64,000 nt of DNA from Spirosoma endophyticum (GTDB lineage: Bacteria > Bacteroidota > Bacteroidia > Cytophagales > Spirosomataceae), in NCBI RefSeq assembly GCF_900112365.1, contig NZ_FOLQ01000019.1:1-64000 (forward strand). The letters are read 5' to 3'. Shown here piece by piece: positions 32,691 to 41,825 of the stretch. The notes under the pieces were generated by a model. It saw only the letters and a program-made list of their open reading frames with translations. It did not search any database and was not told the origin of the DNA. Positions within the stretch are counted from its first letter, which is position 1; every line of letters begins with the position of its first letter. Position numbers and translations under genes: made by a program.

Positions 32691-33552
32691 AAAAGTCAAT
32701 TACGGCTCGGGTAAAGGCGTGGTTGGAGTCGCCGGCAACCATGTGGCCTGCATCGGCAACACTCACGCTCTGGACGTGTGGGACGGCATCCAGGAATTCG
32801 GCCACGACTTTATCGCTCACTACGTCGCTCATGCCACCGCGCACGATCAGCGTGGGAACTGTAAGGGCACGAGCAGCTGCGTAGAGCCGTTCTTCATTAC
32901 GTATCGCTTGGTCAGGACCACTGTTTTGTCGCCACAACGCCAGCATTTTGGGGTCCCAGTGCCAGAAATAGCGAGATTCGCCATTCGCTCCCTGTCGCAG
33001 CCGTAGATTTTTCTCTAATCGGTTATGATCCGACGGGCGGGCCGGGGTCGCGTTCGACCGGTGGGGAAGATAAGCCGCTACGGCCTCGGCGGCTTCGTCT
33101 AAACTGGCAAATCCTTTTTGATTGCCACTCATAAATGCAAAAATCCGCTCGATACCCTTCTGTTCAGCACGTGGGGCGATGTCTACCAACACAATGGCGG
33201 TACATATGGAATCTGTATTTTCAGGTCGTTCGCCTTCGGCAATAAGCGCCGTCATGCCGCCCATCGACGCGCCCACGAGCGCTGGTTTCTGATCAAGTTG
33301 GGCCGCCACCGCGCGCAGATCGCTGGCTAAATACTCAAGCCCGTAATGACCCTCTGGTGACCAGTCGCTATCGCCATGACCCCGAGCGTCGAGGGCAATG
33401 GCATACCAACCAGCTTCGGCCAATAGTCGGACCGTATCACCCCATGAATGCCGGGTTTGGCCCCCACCGTGTAACAGAAGCACTGGCTTGTGGGTTGGGT
33501 CTCCCCAGGCATCGGCCGATACGTAGAAGCCCGGTTCAGTTTCGAATGTCAC
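32665..33552 (-). CDS. Alpha/beta hydrolase
   Basis: A 295-residue alpha/beta-fold hydrolase. PVLLLHGGGQTRHSW is the oxyanion loop, ALDARGHGDSDWSP the next strand, and LVGASMGGMTALIAEG contains the nucleophile Ser in GASMG. The acid is probably in VPTLIVRGGMSDVVSD and the His in SVADAGHMVAGD. Substrate unknown; the fold covers esterases, haloperoxidases and C-C hydrolases. The last six residues are encoded inside an inverted-repeat arm. Confidence 0.87.
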   Translation of the reverse strand: MTFETEPGFYVSADAWGDPTHKPVLLLHGGGQTRHSWGDTVRLLAEAGWYAIALDARGHGDSDWSPEGHYGLEYLASDLRAVAAQLDQKPALVGASMGGMTALIAEGERPENTDSICTAIVLVDIAPRAEQKGIERIFAFMSGNQKGFASLDEAAEAVAAYLPHRSNATPARPSDHNRLEKNLRLRQGANGESRYFWHWDPKMLALWRQNSGPDQAIRNEERLYAAARALTVPTLIVRGGMSDVVSDKVVAEFLDAVPHVQSVSVADAGHMVAGDSNHAFTRAVIDFLKSERANE

Positions 33553-33555
33553 TCT

Positions 33556-34035
33556 TTATAAACTTGGTTCAAACACCAGATAGATGTTGGTTTTGACGCC
33601 ATCGACCGTAGCTTTATTATCCTGACGTAAAATCAGCTTGTTCTTCGTCAGTTGAACAATGGGGAAATTTCCTTTGAACCCGGTCACGTCAACGTCCATC
33701 GACTGGTTATCGGCCGCGAATTTCCAGCTACCACCATTAACCACCGTGTTAGAGCGATTGGGATCAAGGGCTCGAACCGTACCATCAGCCCGAAACTGCA
33801 TGGTTAGGGTAAATAGCACCTGAGATTCCAAACCCAATCGGCTTTCTTTGATGGCCTGTCCATCAGTCGTTGTAATGCTGGTTGTGACCCAGTTATTAGC
33901 TACTAGTAAGTCTGTTTGAGTGGACTCCGTGGGCGTTGCTCCATCGTCCTTTTTACAACCGGTTATTAAACCAAAAAGGACAGTGAATATGAGCAGAAAT
34001 CGGAGAGTCGTCATAACGGAATAAGGTCGTTTCAT
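33556..34035 (-). CDS. Lipocalin-like lipoprotein
   Basis: A 159-residue lipoprotein with lipobox LITGC, followed by KKDDG. The mature part has the pattern of small lipocalin-like domains: LLVANNWVTTSITTTDGQAI, LTMQFRADGTVRALD, GGSWKFAADNQSMDV and IVQLTKNKLILRQD. These are common outer-membrane or periplasmic proteins of Bacteroidota with unknown ligands. It starts four bases upstream side of the hydrolase gene, so the two likely form an operon. Confidence 0.75.
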   Translation of the reverse strand: MKRPYSVMTTLRFLLIFTVLFGLITGCKKDDGATPTESTQTDLLVANNWVTTSITTTDGQAIKESRLGLESQVLFTLTMQFRADGTVRALDPNRSNTVVNGGSWKFAADNQSMDVDVTGFKGNFPIVQLTKNKLILRQDNKATVDGVKTNIYLVFEPSL

Positions 34036-34296
34036 GAGTGCTTGTTTGGAATACTAACGAGGAGCCATAGCAGATTCGTTTGTTGAACAACGGCTGTCAT
34101 GCTGCTACAGCTTTCTTGTTTTTAGTTGATTATTGTTGCAAAATACGACAAAAGACCAAATCATTACGTCAATTTGGTTGTCATTGTTCAGGTGCCAAGG
34201 CAGGGTCACGTAGCACTCCACCAGTTAAATGAGTAGTTTGTCGTGCAATGAAACCTGGCAAATGGTGTTGTATAGTAGCGATAACGTTGACGAAAA

Positions 34297-35475
34297 ATGT
34301 GCCTTTCTTTACTAGTCGGATTAAAAAATAACCTGCCCTACACACAGCATTTCTATGCCGAAACCCGTTTGTTATATCCAGAAATTGAAATCGTTTTTGT
34401 CAGCTACCATAGCACAGACGGAACCCACGAATGGCTCGATTCGCTACAGGATGATCATGTAAAATACTATTACGAAAATGAAGAGCGAACCCTCTCGGAT
34501 ACGTACAATAAATGCATAGAGCTGGCTTCGTCAGACTACGTACTATTTGCTCATAACGATATGGTGCTAACGCCAGGATTCGTCGAGCAGTTGGCTTCTC
34601 TTCAATCTGTCCACCGCGTGGTTTCTTATACTACCGTGGAACCACCTATCTTTGCGGATGATGAACGACCCGGCAAAATTGTGCGGGATTTTGGCGTCGA
34701 TATCGCTACGTTCCAGCGTGACGCTTTATTTCAGTTCTCCCAGCAGGAACAGCAAAAGAATAGTGAGGGAAATAGGGCGTTAGCAGACAGTAATAAAATT
34801 TCCTTTTTTTTATGTGCTGCCCGGAAAGTGCTGTTGGAGATCGGCGGACTGGACCCTCTATTCAACCCTATGTTTTGCGAAGATGATGATTTAATACTTC
34901 GGCTTAATTTGAAAGGACTGGAGATGGTTGTTTCCTTAAATGCCATCTGTTATCATTTTGTGAGTAAAACGTCCCGTTTTTCAGCCGAGTACAGTCGCAG
35001 AACGCAGCAAATTGAGACTCAATCCAATAGAAACTTTATTCGAAAATGGGGATTTCGAAACAATTCTTCTGTGAAGAAAAAGTATGATATCGGATTCGTA
35101 GTAAGAAACGGCAACGTAGCGATTCTGCGGGAACTTGAGCCCTGGTGTTCAACCATTTATATTGATACAGATGCTGAAGCGTATCAAACGGAGGAACAGC
35201 CCCGCACCAGCTTTGACCTCAGAAAAAAAATAAAAACCCTGGGGGAAAAGAAAGAAAATGGAATTATGGTGTCGGTGGATGCAAAAAAAATAGATGCCGG
35301 AAAACTAGCCCAGATCGAATACCTTCATGAGGCCATTCACGCCAAACTTATGGAGCCTAAAAGCTTATTGTCCAGGTTGTTGGCTATTGGCCCGCCAACG
35401 TTTACATGGCATGGGTACCGCATCCGGATCATTGACCAGACCTCTTACGAAAACCGGCTCATTACTAAGTTTTGA
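34297..35475 (+). CDS. GT2-like glycosyltransferase with extra C-terminal domain
   Basis: A 392-residue protein. The GT-A part (residues 1-230) has EIEIVFVSYHSTDGTHEWLD, the region DYVLFAHNDMVLTPGF in place of the DxD, and GGLDPLFNPMFCEDDDLILRL. The C-terminal 130 residues (KKKYDIGFVVRNGNVAILRE, IYIDTDAEAYQTEEQP) form a separate domain I do not recognise. It starts a surface-glycan cluster and is nearly contiguous with the next GT2 gene. Confidence 0.78.
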   Translation: MCLSLLVGLKNNLPYTQHFYAETRLLYPEIEIVFVSYHSTDGTHEWLDSLQDDHVKYYYENEERTLSDTYNKCIELASSDYVLFAHNDMVLTPGFVEQLASLQSVHRVVSYTTVEPPIFADDERPGKIVRDFGVDIATFQRDALFQFSQQEQQKNSEGNRALADSNKISFFLCAARKVLLEIGGLDPLFNPMFCEDDDLILRLNLKGLEMVVSLNAICYHFVSKTSRFSAEYSRRTQQIETQSNRNFIRKWGFRNNSSVKKKYDIGFVVRNGNVAILRELEPWCSTIYIDTDAEAYQTEEQPRTSFDLRKKIKTLGEKKENGIMVSVDAKKIDAGKLAQIEYLHEAIHAKLMEPKSLLSRLLAIGPPTFTWHGYRIRIIDQTSYENRLITKF

Positions 35476-35482
35476 AACGACG

Positions 35483-36130
35483 ATGTTTGGACGATTATTT
35501 CGACGCAGAATCAAGTTGTCTTACGGAATTACAGTATGCAATGAAGCCGATGAACTGGAGCGTCTGCTTTCGTTTTTAGTGCAGCAAAAAGATCGCCAGG
35601 ATGAGATTCTTATTTTGCAGGACAGCACCAAGGCCGACAAACGGGTAGCCGACGTAATTGATAAATATCGCGGCACACTGATTGTTAAGCAGCAAAAACT
35701 TAATAATGATTTTGCTACGTTCAAAAATAACCTGATTGACATGGCTTCGGGCGACTATCTGTTTCAAATTGATGCCGATGAACTGCCTGCCGAAAAGTTA
35801 ATTCAAAACATAAAACGCGAATTGATAAAGCATACGAAAAGCGATTGCTTTGCCGTGCCGAGAGTTAATCTGGTCGAGGGGCTTACGAAGGAATTTATTG
35901 ACAAATGGAACTGGGACGTGGATGCGAAAGGACGTATCAATTTTCCGGATTATCAGCTTCGGATTTTTAAACTGAATAATTCCATTGCCTGGAAAAATAA
36001 GGTACATGAAGAACTGACTGGCTTCCAGCATTGCCAATACCTACCTTCGGCCAATGAGGATTTTTGTCTGATTCATAGTAAAGACATTGACCGTCAGAAA
36101 CGGCAGAATGATTTTTACGATACGTTATAA
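35483..36130 (+). CDS. GT2 glycosyltransferase, small
   Basis: A 215-residue protein from ATG 35483, eight bases after the previous stop; an open frame extends upstream but overlaps that gene. The GT-A elements are LSYGITVCNEADELERLLSF, ILILQDSTKAD and SGDYLFQIDADELP (DxD). The segment DYQLRIFKLNNSIAWKNKVH resembles the WaaE/KdtX-type small GT2 enzymes that act on the lipopolysaccharide core. The acceptor is unknown. Confidence 0.78.
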   Translation: MFGRLFRRRIKLSYGITVCNEADELERLLSFLVQQKDRQDEILILQDSTKADKRVADVIDKYRGTLIVKQQKLNNDFATFKNNLIDMASGDYLFQIDADELPAEKLIQNIKRELIKHTKSDCFAVPRVNLVEGLTKEFIDKWNWDVDAKGRINFPDYQLRIFKLNNSIAWKNKVHEELTGFQHCQYLPSANEDFCLIHSKDIDRQKRQNDFYDTL

Positions 36131-36140
36131 ACAAGGTTAC

Positions 36141-36224
36141 TAAACACAGAGAAAACGGAGGTTTTCATAGAGCACACATAGATTTTTCTTTTACTCAGTG
36201 AAACCCTCCGTGGCTGTGTGTTTA
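36141..36224. repeat. CACAGAG-type imperfect palindrome
   Basis: Left arm TAAACACAGAG... at 36141-36166 pairs imperfectly with 36200-36224 (ending TGTGTGTTTA). It shares the CACAGAG/ACGGAG vocabulary with the palindromes at 39370-39463 and 52535-52624 and sits between two genes of the glycan cluster. Confidence 0.6.
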
Positions 36225-36235
36225 AACTATTTGAA

Positions 36236-37468
36236 ATGAAGAAAATAGCATTTATTGTGCAGCGGTATGGAGAAGAAGTTAATGGTGGGGCGGAATACTA
36301 CTGTCGGATACTGGCCGAACGATTAACGGCCCTGTATGATGTTGACGTATTGACCAGTTGCGCGCTGGAGTATGTGACATGGTCCAATCATTTTCCGGCT
36401 GGTGCCAGTGTCGTCAATGGTGTAAATGTCCTGCGGTTTCCCACCCTGCACAACCGGGATGAGGAAGGCTTTGCGTTGATGATCCACAAACTGACGAGAA
36501 AGCCACCACCGGGCAAAAGCAAACTGTCGATCGCCCTGGAAGAAGTAGGGCGGCATATTTCGGGGAAAACAACGAAGTATTATGGTCAGCTCTGGGCTGA
36601 ATACCAGGGCCCTTATGTTCCCGAATTGATAACGTATTTAAAGCAGAACCATAAAAAATACGATGCCTTAGTCTTTGTTACGTATCTCTATTATCCAACG
36701 ATTGCCGGACTAAAGGTTGCCCCCCGGAAGTCCATTCTAATTCCGACCGCTCACGATGAACCACCCATTCATCTGCCGGTATTCAAGCGTTTTTTTTCAT
36801 TGCCCAAAGCGATGCTGTACATCTCGGCGGGTGAGAAACGATTTGTTGATCAGGCTTTCCCCGATAAAACGCAGTACACCGATATTCTGGGCGCGGGTAT
36901 TGAACCTGCTCAGGTAAGCACGAATCTTTCGGCTGCGGCTATTTTGGGCACTGATGCGCCTTATGTAATTTATATTGGCCGGATCGATACGTCGAAAGGT
37001 TGCGACGTACTGTTCGACTACTTTATCCGCTACAAAGAAGAGAATCCATCTCCGTTAAAGCTGGTGCTGGTGGGGCAGACGTTTATGACAATCCCTGAGC
37101 ACCCTGATATAGTGCTGGCAGGATTTGTGGAGGAAGCCGTAAAAGTTACGCTGTTGAAAGGCGCTAAAGCATTGGTTATTGCTTCGCTGTATGAAAGTCT
37201 GTCGATGGTTACGTTAGAAAGCTTTTCGTACGGTGTCCCGGTTATTGCAAACGGTACCTGCGAAGTCATCAGAGACCACGTTCAAATCAGCCGGGGCGGT
37301 TTGTTATACACAGAGTATGCTGGTTTTGAGGACGCTCTTCATAAGCTTTTAGCCCAGGACACGCGTGAAATGGGCGAAAACGGGAAAACGTATATTGCCC
37401 AAAATTACACCTGGGATAAAGTTTTGGCCAAGTTCGCCAGGGCCGTCGACTACGTAACAGGACGTTGA
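36236..37468 (+). CDS. GT4 glycosyltransferase
   Basis: A 410-residue GT-B enzyme from ATG 36236 (MKKIAFIVQRYGEEVNGGAE); an in-frame ATG at 36218 exists inside the palindrome and is less likely. The N-terminal domain has NGGAEYYCRILAERL. The C-terminal GT4 domain has YVIYIGRIDTSKGCDVLFDY, LVGQTFM, and the donor-binding Glu pair in IASLYESLSMVTLESFSYG. It probably adds a nucleotide-sugar to a surface polysaccharide. Confidence 0.87.
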   Translation: MKKIAFIVQRYGEEVNGGAEYYCRILAERLTALYDVDVLTSCALEYVTWSNHFPAGASVVNGVNVLRFPTLHNRDEEGFALMIHKLTRKPPPGKSKLSIALEEVGRHISGKTTKYYGQLWAEYQGPYVPELITYLKQNHKKYDALVFVTYLYYPTIAGLKVAPRKSILIPTAHDEPPIHLPVFKRFFSLPKAMLYISAGEKRFVDQAFPDKTQYTDILGAGIEPAQVSTNLSAAAILGTDAPYVIYIGRIDTSKGCDVLFDYFIRYKEENPSPLKLVLVGQTFMTIPEHPDIVLAGFVEEAVKVTLLKGAKALVIASLYESLSMVTLESFSYGVPVIANGTCEVIRDHVQISRGGLLYTEYAGFEDALHKLLAQDTREMGENGKTYIAQNYTWDKVLAKFARAVDYVTGR

Positions 37469-37473
37469 AAAGG

Positions 37474-39312
37474 CTATTGAAAGACCTCCTGCATCATATT
37501 CAGGCGTTTGTAAATGCTGTCTTCGCTGTTGATCAGTTCGAAGTGATTACCTCGTTCGACAATCCGCCCGCCTTCCATAATTAAAATCTCATCGGCTTCT
37601 TTAATCGTGCTCAGTCGGTGAGCGATCACCAGCGTAGTGCGGCCCTCCATCAGGTTATTCAGGGCAATCTGCACCGACTTCTCCGATTCGACATCCAGGG
37701 CAGATGTCGCTTCGTCGAGAATCAGAATGGATGGTTTTTTGAAGACAGCCCGCGCTATACTCAACCGCTGACGCTGGCCACCGCTCAGGCGAATGCCCCG
37801 ATCGCCGATGTTGGTGTTGTAGCCATCTTCGGTTTCCATGATAAAATTATGGGCGTTGGCTACTTTTGCCGCTTCGATAACGTCTTCCAGGCTGGCATCC
37901 GGCTTCCCCAGGGCTATGTTGTTGAAGATCGTATCGTTGAACAGAATGATTTCCTGCGTCACAAAGCTCATCTGCTCACGGAGCGATTCCATTTTGTAGT
38001 CTCTAACGTCAATACCGTCAATTTTGACGCTTCCCCGCGTGGATTCGTAAAAACGGGGAATCAGATCGGCAATGGTCGATTTCCCGACGCCAGACGGGCC
38101 TACGAGGGCGATTTTTTTACCTTTTTCAATTCGGAAGCTGATATTTTTCAGGACTGGTTTATCACCATACTGGAAGCTAACATTGTCGAAGACGATGTCC
38201 CGCCGGAACGGTTCCATGACTCTGGCATCTGGCTTGTCCAGGATTTCGATGGGTTTGTCCAGTAGCTCGATAATACGTTCGCCAGCGGCCTGTCCCTGTT
38301 GAATATTGGTGAGGGCTACCACAATGGCTTTCGCGGGACGTATTACCTGCGAAAAAATGGCGATGAAGGCAATGAACGAACTGGCCTGTAAACTTCCCTG
38401 ACTACTCAGCACCAGACTACCTCCGTATACCAGAATGCAGGCTACAACAAACACGCCCGACGCTTCGGAAAAGGCCGGAGCCAGTTCCTTGCGCTTAAAA
38501 CCATCCAGACTGGCCTTCCGGTAGAAATCATTCTCCAGACTAAACCGTTTTAACACAAAGGGTGTCGCATTGAACGATCGCAGAATCCGCATACCCATGA
38601 GCGTCTCGTCCATCAGGGTGAGCATCCGTCCCATAGATGATTGCACGTCTTTCGCTTCCTTTTTGAGCTTTTTTGTCACGGCCGCGATACCCACGGCTGA
38701 GATAGGAATGATGATGAGCGTAAAGAACGTTAGCTTGGCTGAAATGGCGAAAAGCGCTACAAAATAGCCAATAAGCATAAAGGGCTCTTTAAATACCACC
38801 TCGATGGAACTGCCCGCCACACCTTCGATCGCATAGACATCGCCGTTAAGCCGGGACAGTAGATCACCTTTATGTTCCTTGGTGAAGTAGCCCAGGTGCA
38901 GGTAATTTATTTTTTCGAACAGGGCTTCCCTAAGCCGCTTCACCAGTAAGGTTCTGACACTGAGCAGGGATCGCTGAGCCAGGAACCGGAAGAAATTGGT
39001 CATGACCACCGCTACCACGATCATACCTGCCAGAAAATACAGCGCATAGACAGGATTGGTGGTTTTGAAATTGTAAATCAGGTGGTAAAATGAATCCTTG
39101 AAATAATCGGGTGACAACCGGAAGGTGGGCGTCAGGGCATATTTAGCCGCATCGGCTGTGTTGATGGGATCAAACAGAAAATTGAGCAGGGGTATGATCA
39201 ACGCAAACTGAAAGACGTTGAAAAATACGCCGATGAGGGTGAATACAACAAAGGGGACAATAAACTTTCCATAAGGCTTGGCATACACCATCAGCCGTCT
39301 ATAAATCTTCAT
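37474..39312 (-). CDS. MsbA-like ABC exporter (TMD-NBD half-transporter)
   Basis: A 612-residue half-ABC exporter: six transmembrane helices in residues 15-320, then a nucleotide-binding domain with Walker A VGPSGVGKST, Q-loop SFVTQEI, signature LSGGQRQR, Walker B ILILDEATSALD and switch His in IAHRLST. It works as a dimer and probably flips lipid-linked glycans or lipid A at the inner membrane. It lies convergently six bases from the GT4 gene, in a glycan cluster, which supports that role. Confidence 0.88.
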   Translation of the reverse strand: MKIYRRLMVYAKPYGKFIVPFVVFTLIGVFFNVFQFALIIPLLNFLFDPINTADAAKYALTPTFRLSPDYFKDSFYHLIYNFKTTNPVYALYFLAGMIVVAVVMTNFFRFLAQRSLLSVRTLLVKRLREALFEKINYLHLGYFTKEHKGDLLSRLNGDVYAIEGVAGSSIEVVFKEPFMLIGYFVALFAISAKLTFFTLIIIPISAVGIAAVTKKLKKEAKDVQSSMGRMLTLMDETLMGMRILRSFNATPFVLKRFSLENDFYRKASLDGFKRKELAPAFSEASGVFVVACILVYGGSLVLSSQGSLQASSFIAFIAIFSQVIRPAKAIVVALTNIQQGQAAGERIIELLDKPIEILDKPDARVMEPFRRDIVFDNVSFQYGDKPVLKNISFRIEKGKKIALVGPSGVGKSTIADLIPRFYESTRGSVKIDGIDVRDYKMESLREQMSFVTQEIILFNDTIFNNIALGKPDASLEDVIEAAKVANAHNFIMETEDGYNTNIGDRGIRLSGGQRQRLSIARAVFKKPSILILDEATSALDVESEKSVQIALNNLMEGRTTLVIAHRLSTIKEADEILIMEGGRIVERGNHFELINSEDSIYKRLNMMQEVFQ

Positions 39313-39369
39313 TCGTTAACGTTAACGTGGGGAATACCCACAAATTTACGGCTTAAATGGTTTAACCTA

Positions 39370-39463
39370 TTTAGTATCCACAGAGGCAGGCCCGGAGAAC
39401 ACGGAGAAAAAAGATCTAATAAATTTCTCTGTGTGCTCCGGGCCTGCCTCTGTGGATACTAAA
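39370..39463. repeat. 28-bp perfect palindrome with CACAGAG core
   Basis: Arms 39370-39397 and 39436-39463 match perfectly (outer end TTTAGTATCCACAGAGG). Inside them ACACGGAGAAA and TTTCTCTGTGTG pair with one mismatch, giving about 40 stem bases. It lies between the 3' end of the GT4 gene at 39467 and the start of the exporter gene, both minus strand, and probably acts as a terminator or mRNA-end structure. Confidence 0.8.
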
Positions 39464-39466
39464 TAT

Positions 39467-40519
39467 CTACGCTAATGACCGGTAGACTTCGATGTATTTT
39501 TTGGCTGAATCTTCCCAGTTGAACGTAGCACTATGAGCTTTCATCGCTTCCTTCATCTGGCTCCCGGCCTTTTTGTAATGGCGCATGCCGGCCATAAAGT
39601 CTTCCTGCATGTTGTCAAAGCCGTAGAAATAGAAAGCCAGATCCTTACCTATTTCGGGTAGAGCCGTGTGTTTCGACAAAAACACCGGTTTGCCAATCGA
39701 CATCGCTTCCGTAACGGGCAGTCCGAAACCTTCAGCCAGCGATGGCATCACAACAGCCTGACAGTTATGGTAATACCACGATTTTTCCTGTTCACTGATT
39801 TCATCTACCAGGTGCATCCGGTCCTCAACCTTTAATACTGATGCCTGCTGCTTCAGGAAATGAGCATAATCTTTATCTTCGTGCCGACCGGCCAGCACCA
39901 GTTCCAGCGCCGGATTGCTTTGTAATAACGGCAGAATCTGGTGCTGATTTTTCTTACGGGCAATGGCGCCGATGTTGAATAAAAAGGGAATGGTTGGCCG
40001 ATATGATTTTTCTTTCAGCAAGGGCGTCTCCAGGCCATTGGTCCCATTGTAGATCATATGGACGGGTTTGTTTCCCGTATCACAATGGGTCAGTACGTCG
40101 TTTTTCGTAAACTCAGAGATACAGACGATGGCATCGCTACGGTCTATATTCCGCTGTACATCCTCAAGGCAACGTTTCTTTTTCTGCTCGGTTTTGTCCT
40201 CATGCAGGAAATTAAGGTCGTGGATAGTAAGCACAACTTTAATTCGGCTATTCCGTCGGGGCAGGTATTGGGAACTTTGGTACGTGCTATGCCAGATCTG
40301 AAACTGACTCAGGGATGGCATGAAAAATTTTTGAAGAGAATTCTGTGGAATAACGGGAACCGAAGGTCCAAAGGCGGACCGGATGTGTCTCGGTCCAAAT
40401 ACTGACAATTGCTCCTGGGTTGAATTTTGCTGAAGGGCTTTCCCCAGATTGAGGCAATAATAGTATAGTCCAGTGTTGGCATACTTCATCCTCTCGCAAT
40501 CGAAGGTGATTCGAATCAT
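39467..40519 (-). CDS. GT4 glycosyltransferase
   Basis: About 350 residues from ATG 40519 (MIRITFDCERMKYANTGLYY); a start two codons earlier is possible. The N-terminal acceptor domain has TGLYYYCLNLGKAL. The C-terminal domain has FLFNIGAIARKKNQHQILPL, LVLAGRHED and the E-x7-E type motif in VVMPSLAEGFGLPVTEAM. It is clearly paralogous to the divergent gene at 40750 (same opening pattern and same LAEGFGLPV motif). It likely builds the same surface glycan. Confidence 0.85.
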   Translation of the reverse strand: MIRITFDCERMKYANTGLYYYCLNLGKALQQNSTQEQLSVFGPRHIRSAFGPSVPVIPQNSLQKFFMPSLSQFQIWHSTYQSSQYLPRRNSRIKVVLTIHDLNFLHEDKTEQKKKRCLEDVQRNIDRSDAIVCISEFTKNDVLTHCDTGNKPVHMIYNGTNGLETPLLKEKSYRPTIPFLFNIGAIARKKNQHQILPLLQSNPALELVLAGRHEDKDYAHFLKQQASVLKVEDRMHLVDEISEQEKSWYYHNCQAVVMPSLAEGFGLPVTEAMSIGKPVFLSKHTALPEIGKDLAFYFYGFDNMQEDFMAGMRHYKKAGSQMKEAMKAHSATFNWEDSAKKYIEVYRSLA

Positions 40520-40749
40520 ACACAATAACCTTTCAGGTTGTTTAACTTGTTAAATAAAATATCCGCTACAAATATAAGTTTGCAGTAAACTACACGGTTC
40601 TATAGCTTGGGACACCGAACCAGACAGAAGGGTTGGAATAGGAATGACGAATGTCGTCTATACAACCAATACAATAGAATCGCCGTTATTGTTGCATAAC
40701 CTATAAATTGTGCCTAGTTGACACCCCTCGTCGACCACGTTTCTGATCT

Positions 40750-41820
40750 ATGTCCCGTATTATTCTTGACTGCGACCTGATGAAATTTCCTCATTCTGGC
40801 CTGTATTATTACTGCCAAAATCTTGGAGAACACATCAATCAGGTGCTCGCTGAAGAAAACGAGCCGTTCGTCCAGATGTTTCTGCCACCCCGTAAGAAAC
40901 TTATCCTCCGGCCCGAACCGTATCATTTGGTGGAGCGAAAATGGCATAAATTCTTTCAACCTTTTCTGCTCGATTGCCGCGTATGGCATGCACCTTTTCA
41001 GTCCGGGCGGATTTTTCCGAATCGAAAACGGTTTCCCAACCTGAAAATAGTGCTGACCATCCATGATTTGAACGTATTGCACGAAGGGAAACCTGAACCC
41101 GTTCAGCAGAAAAGCATGGCCCACACGCAGTCACTGATCGACCAAAGTGATGCCATCATCTGTATTTCCGAATTCACCAAACGGGATGTACTGGCCAACT
41201 GCTACGTTGGTGAAAAACCCGTTCACGTGATCCATAATGGTGTCAATAAACTACCGGAGGTAACCGGAGACGTAGTGGGGTATAAGCCAGCCCGGGAGTT
41301 TTTGTTGGGAATTGGCTATCTGAATAAAAAGAAGAATTTTCACGTACTACTGCCGTTGCTGGAATCCAATCCCGATCTGGAGATGATCATAATTGGTCAT
41401 CATGACGACCCGCATTACGTAGACCAGATGAAGCGTTTAGCCCAACAATTAGGCGTTGAGAAGCGTCTGCACTTGCCCGGAACGGTTTCTGAAGGAGACA
41501 AAATCTGGTATTTAAGAAACTGTAAGGCGTTTTTACATCCTTCTCTGGCCGAAGGCTTCGGCCTGCCGGTGGTAGAAGCCATGCAGTTTGGCAAGCCTGT
41601 TTTTCTCTCCAGCTTTACATCTTTGCCGGAAATAGGGGGGGATGCCGCCTTTTACTTCCCTGACTTTGATGCCAACGTAGTGCAGGACGTGTATCGGCAG
41701 GGCATGCAGGAATATGAAACCTCGAACTTGTCGGAGGCTGTTATTACACACGCGGCCCAATTCGATTGGGCGGAAAGCGCCCGCCAGTATATTGCTGTTT
41801 ATCAGTCGATTATCGACTAA
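40750..41820 (+). CDS. GT4 glycosyltransferase, paralogue of 39467-40519
   Basis: A 356-residue GT-B protein. SGLYYYCQNLGEHI, VLTIHDLNVLHEGK, AIICISEFTKRDVL and FLHPSLAEGFGLPVVEAMQFG align closely with its divergent neighbour, so the pair arose by local duplication and inversion. The same sugar-transfer chemistry is expected, perhaps with a different acceptor. A 230-base gap separates the two starts and contains both promoters. Confidence 0.86.
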   Translation: MSRIILDCDLMKFPHSGLYYYCQNLGEHINQVLAEENEPFVQMFLPPRKKLILRPEPYHLVERKWHKFFQPFLLDCRVWHAPFQSGRIFPNRKRFPNLKIVLTIHDLNVLHEGKPEPVQQKSMAHTQSLIDQSDAIICISEFTKRDVLANCYVGEKPVHVIHNGVNKLPEVTGDVVGYKPAREFLLGIGYLNKKKNFHVLLPLLESNPDLEMIIIGHHDDPHYVDQMKRLAQQLGVEKRLHLPGTVSEGDKIWYLRNCKAFLHPSLAEGFGLPVVEAMQFGKPVFLSSFTSLPEIGGDAAFYFPDFDANVVQDVYRQGMQEYETSNLSEAVITHAAQFDWAESARQYIAVYQSIID

Positions 41821-41825
41821 TCTGC

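Noticed and set aside
35327-35482. Upstream extension of the small GT2 gene
   Set aside because: It overlaps the preceding glycosyltransferase in another frame; GT-A motifs begin right after ATG 35483.
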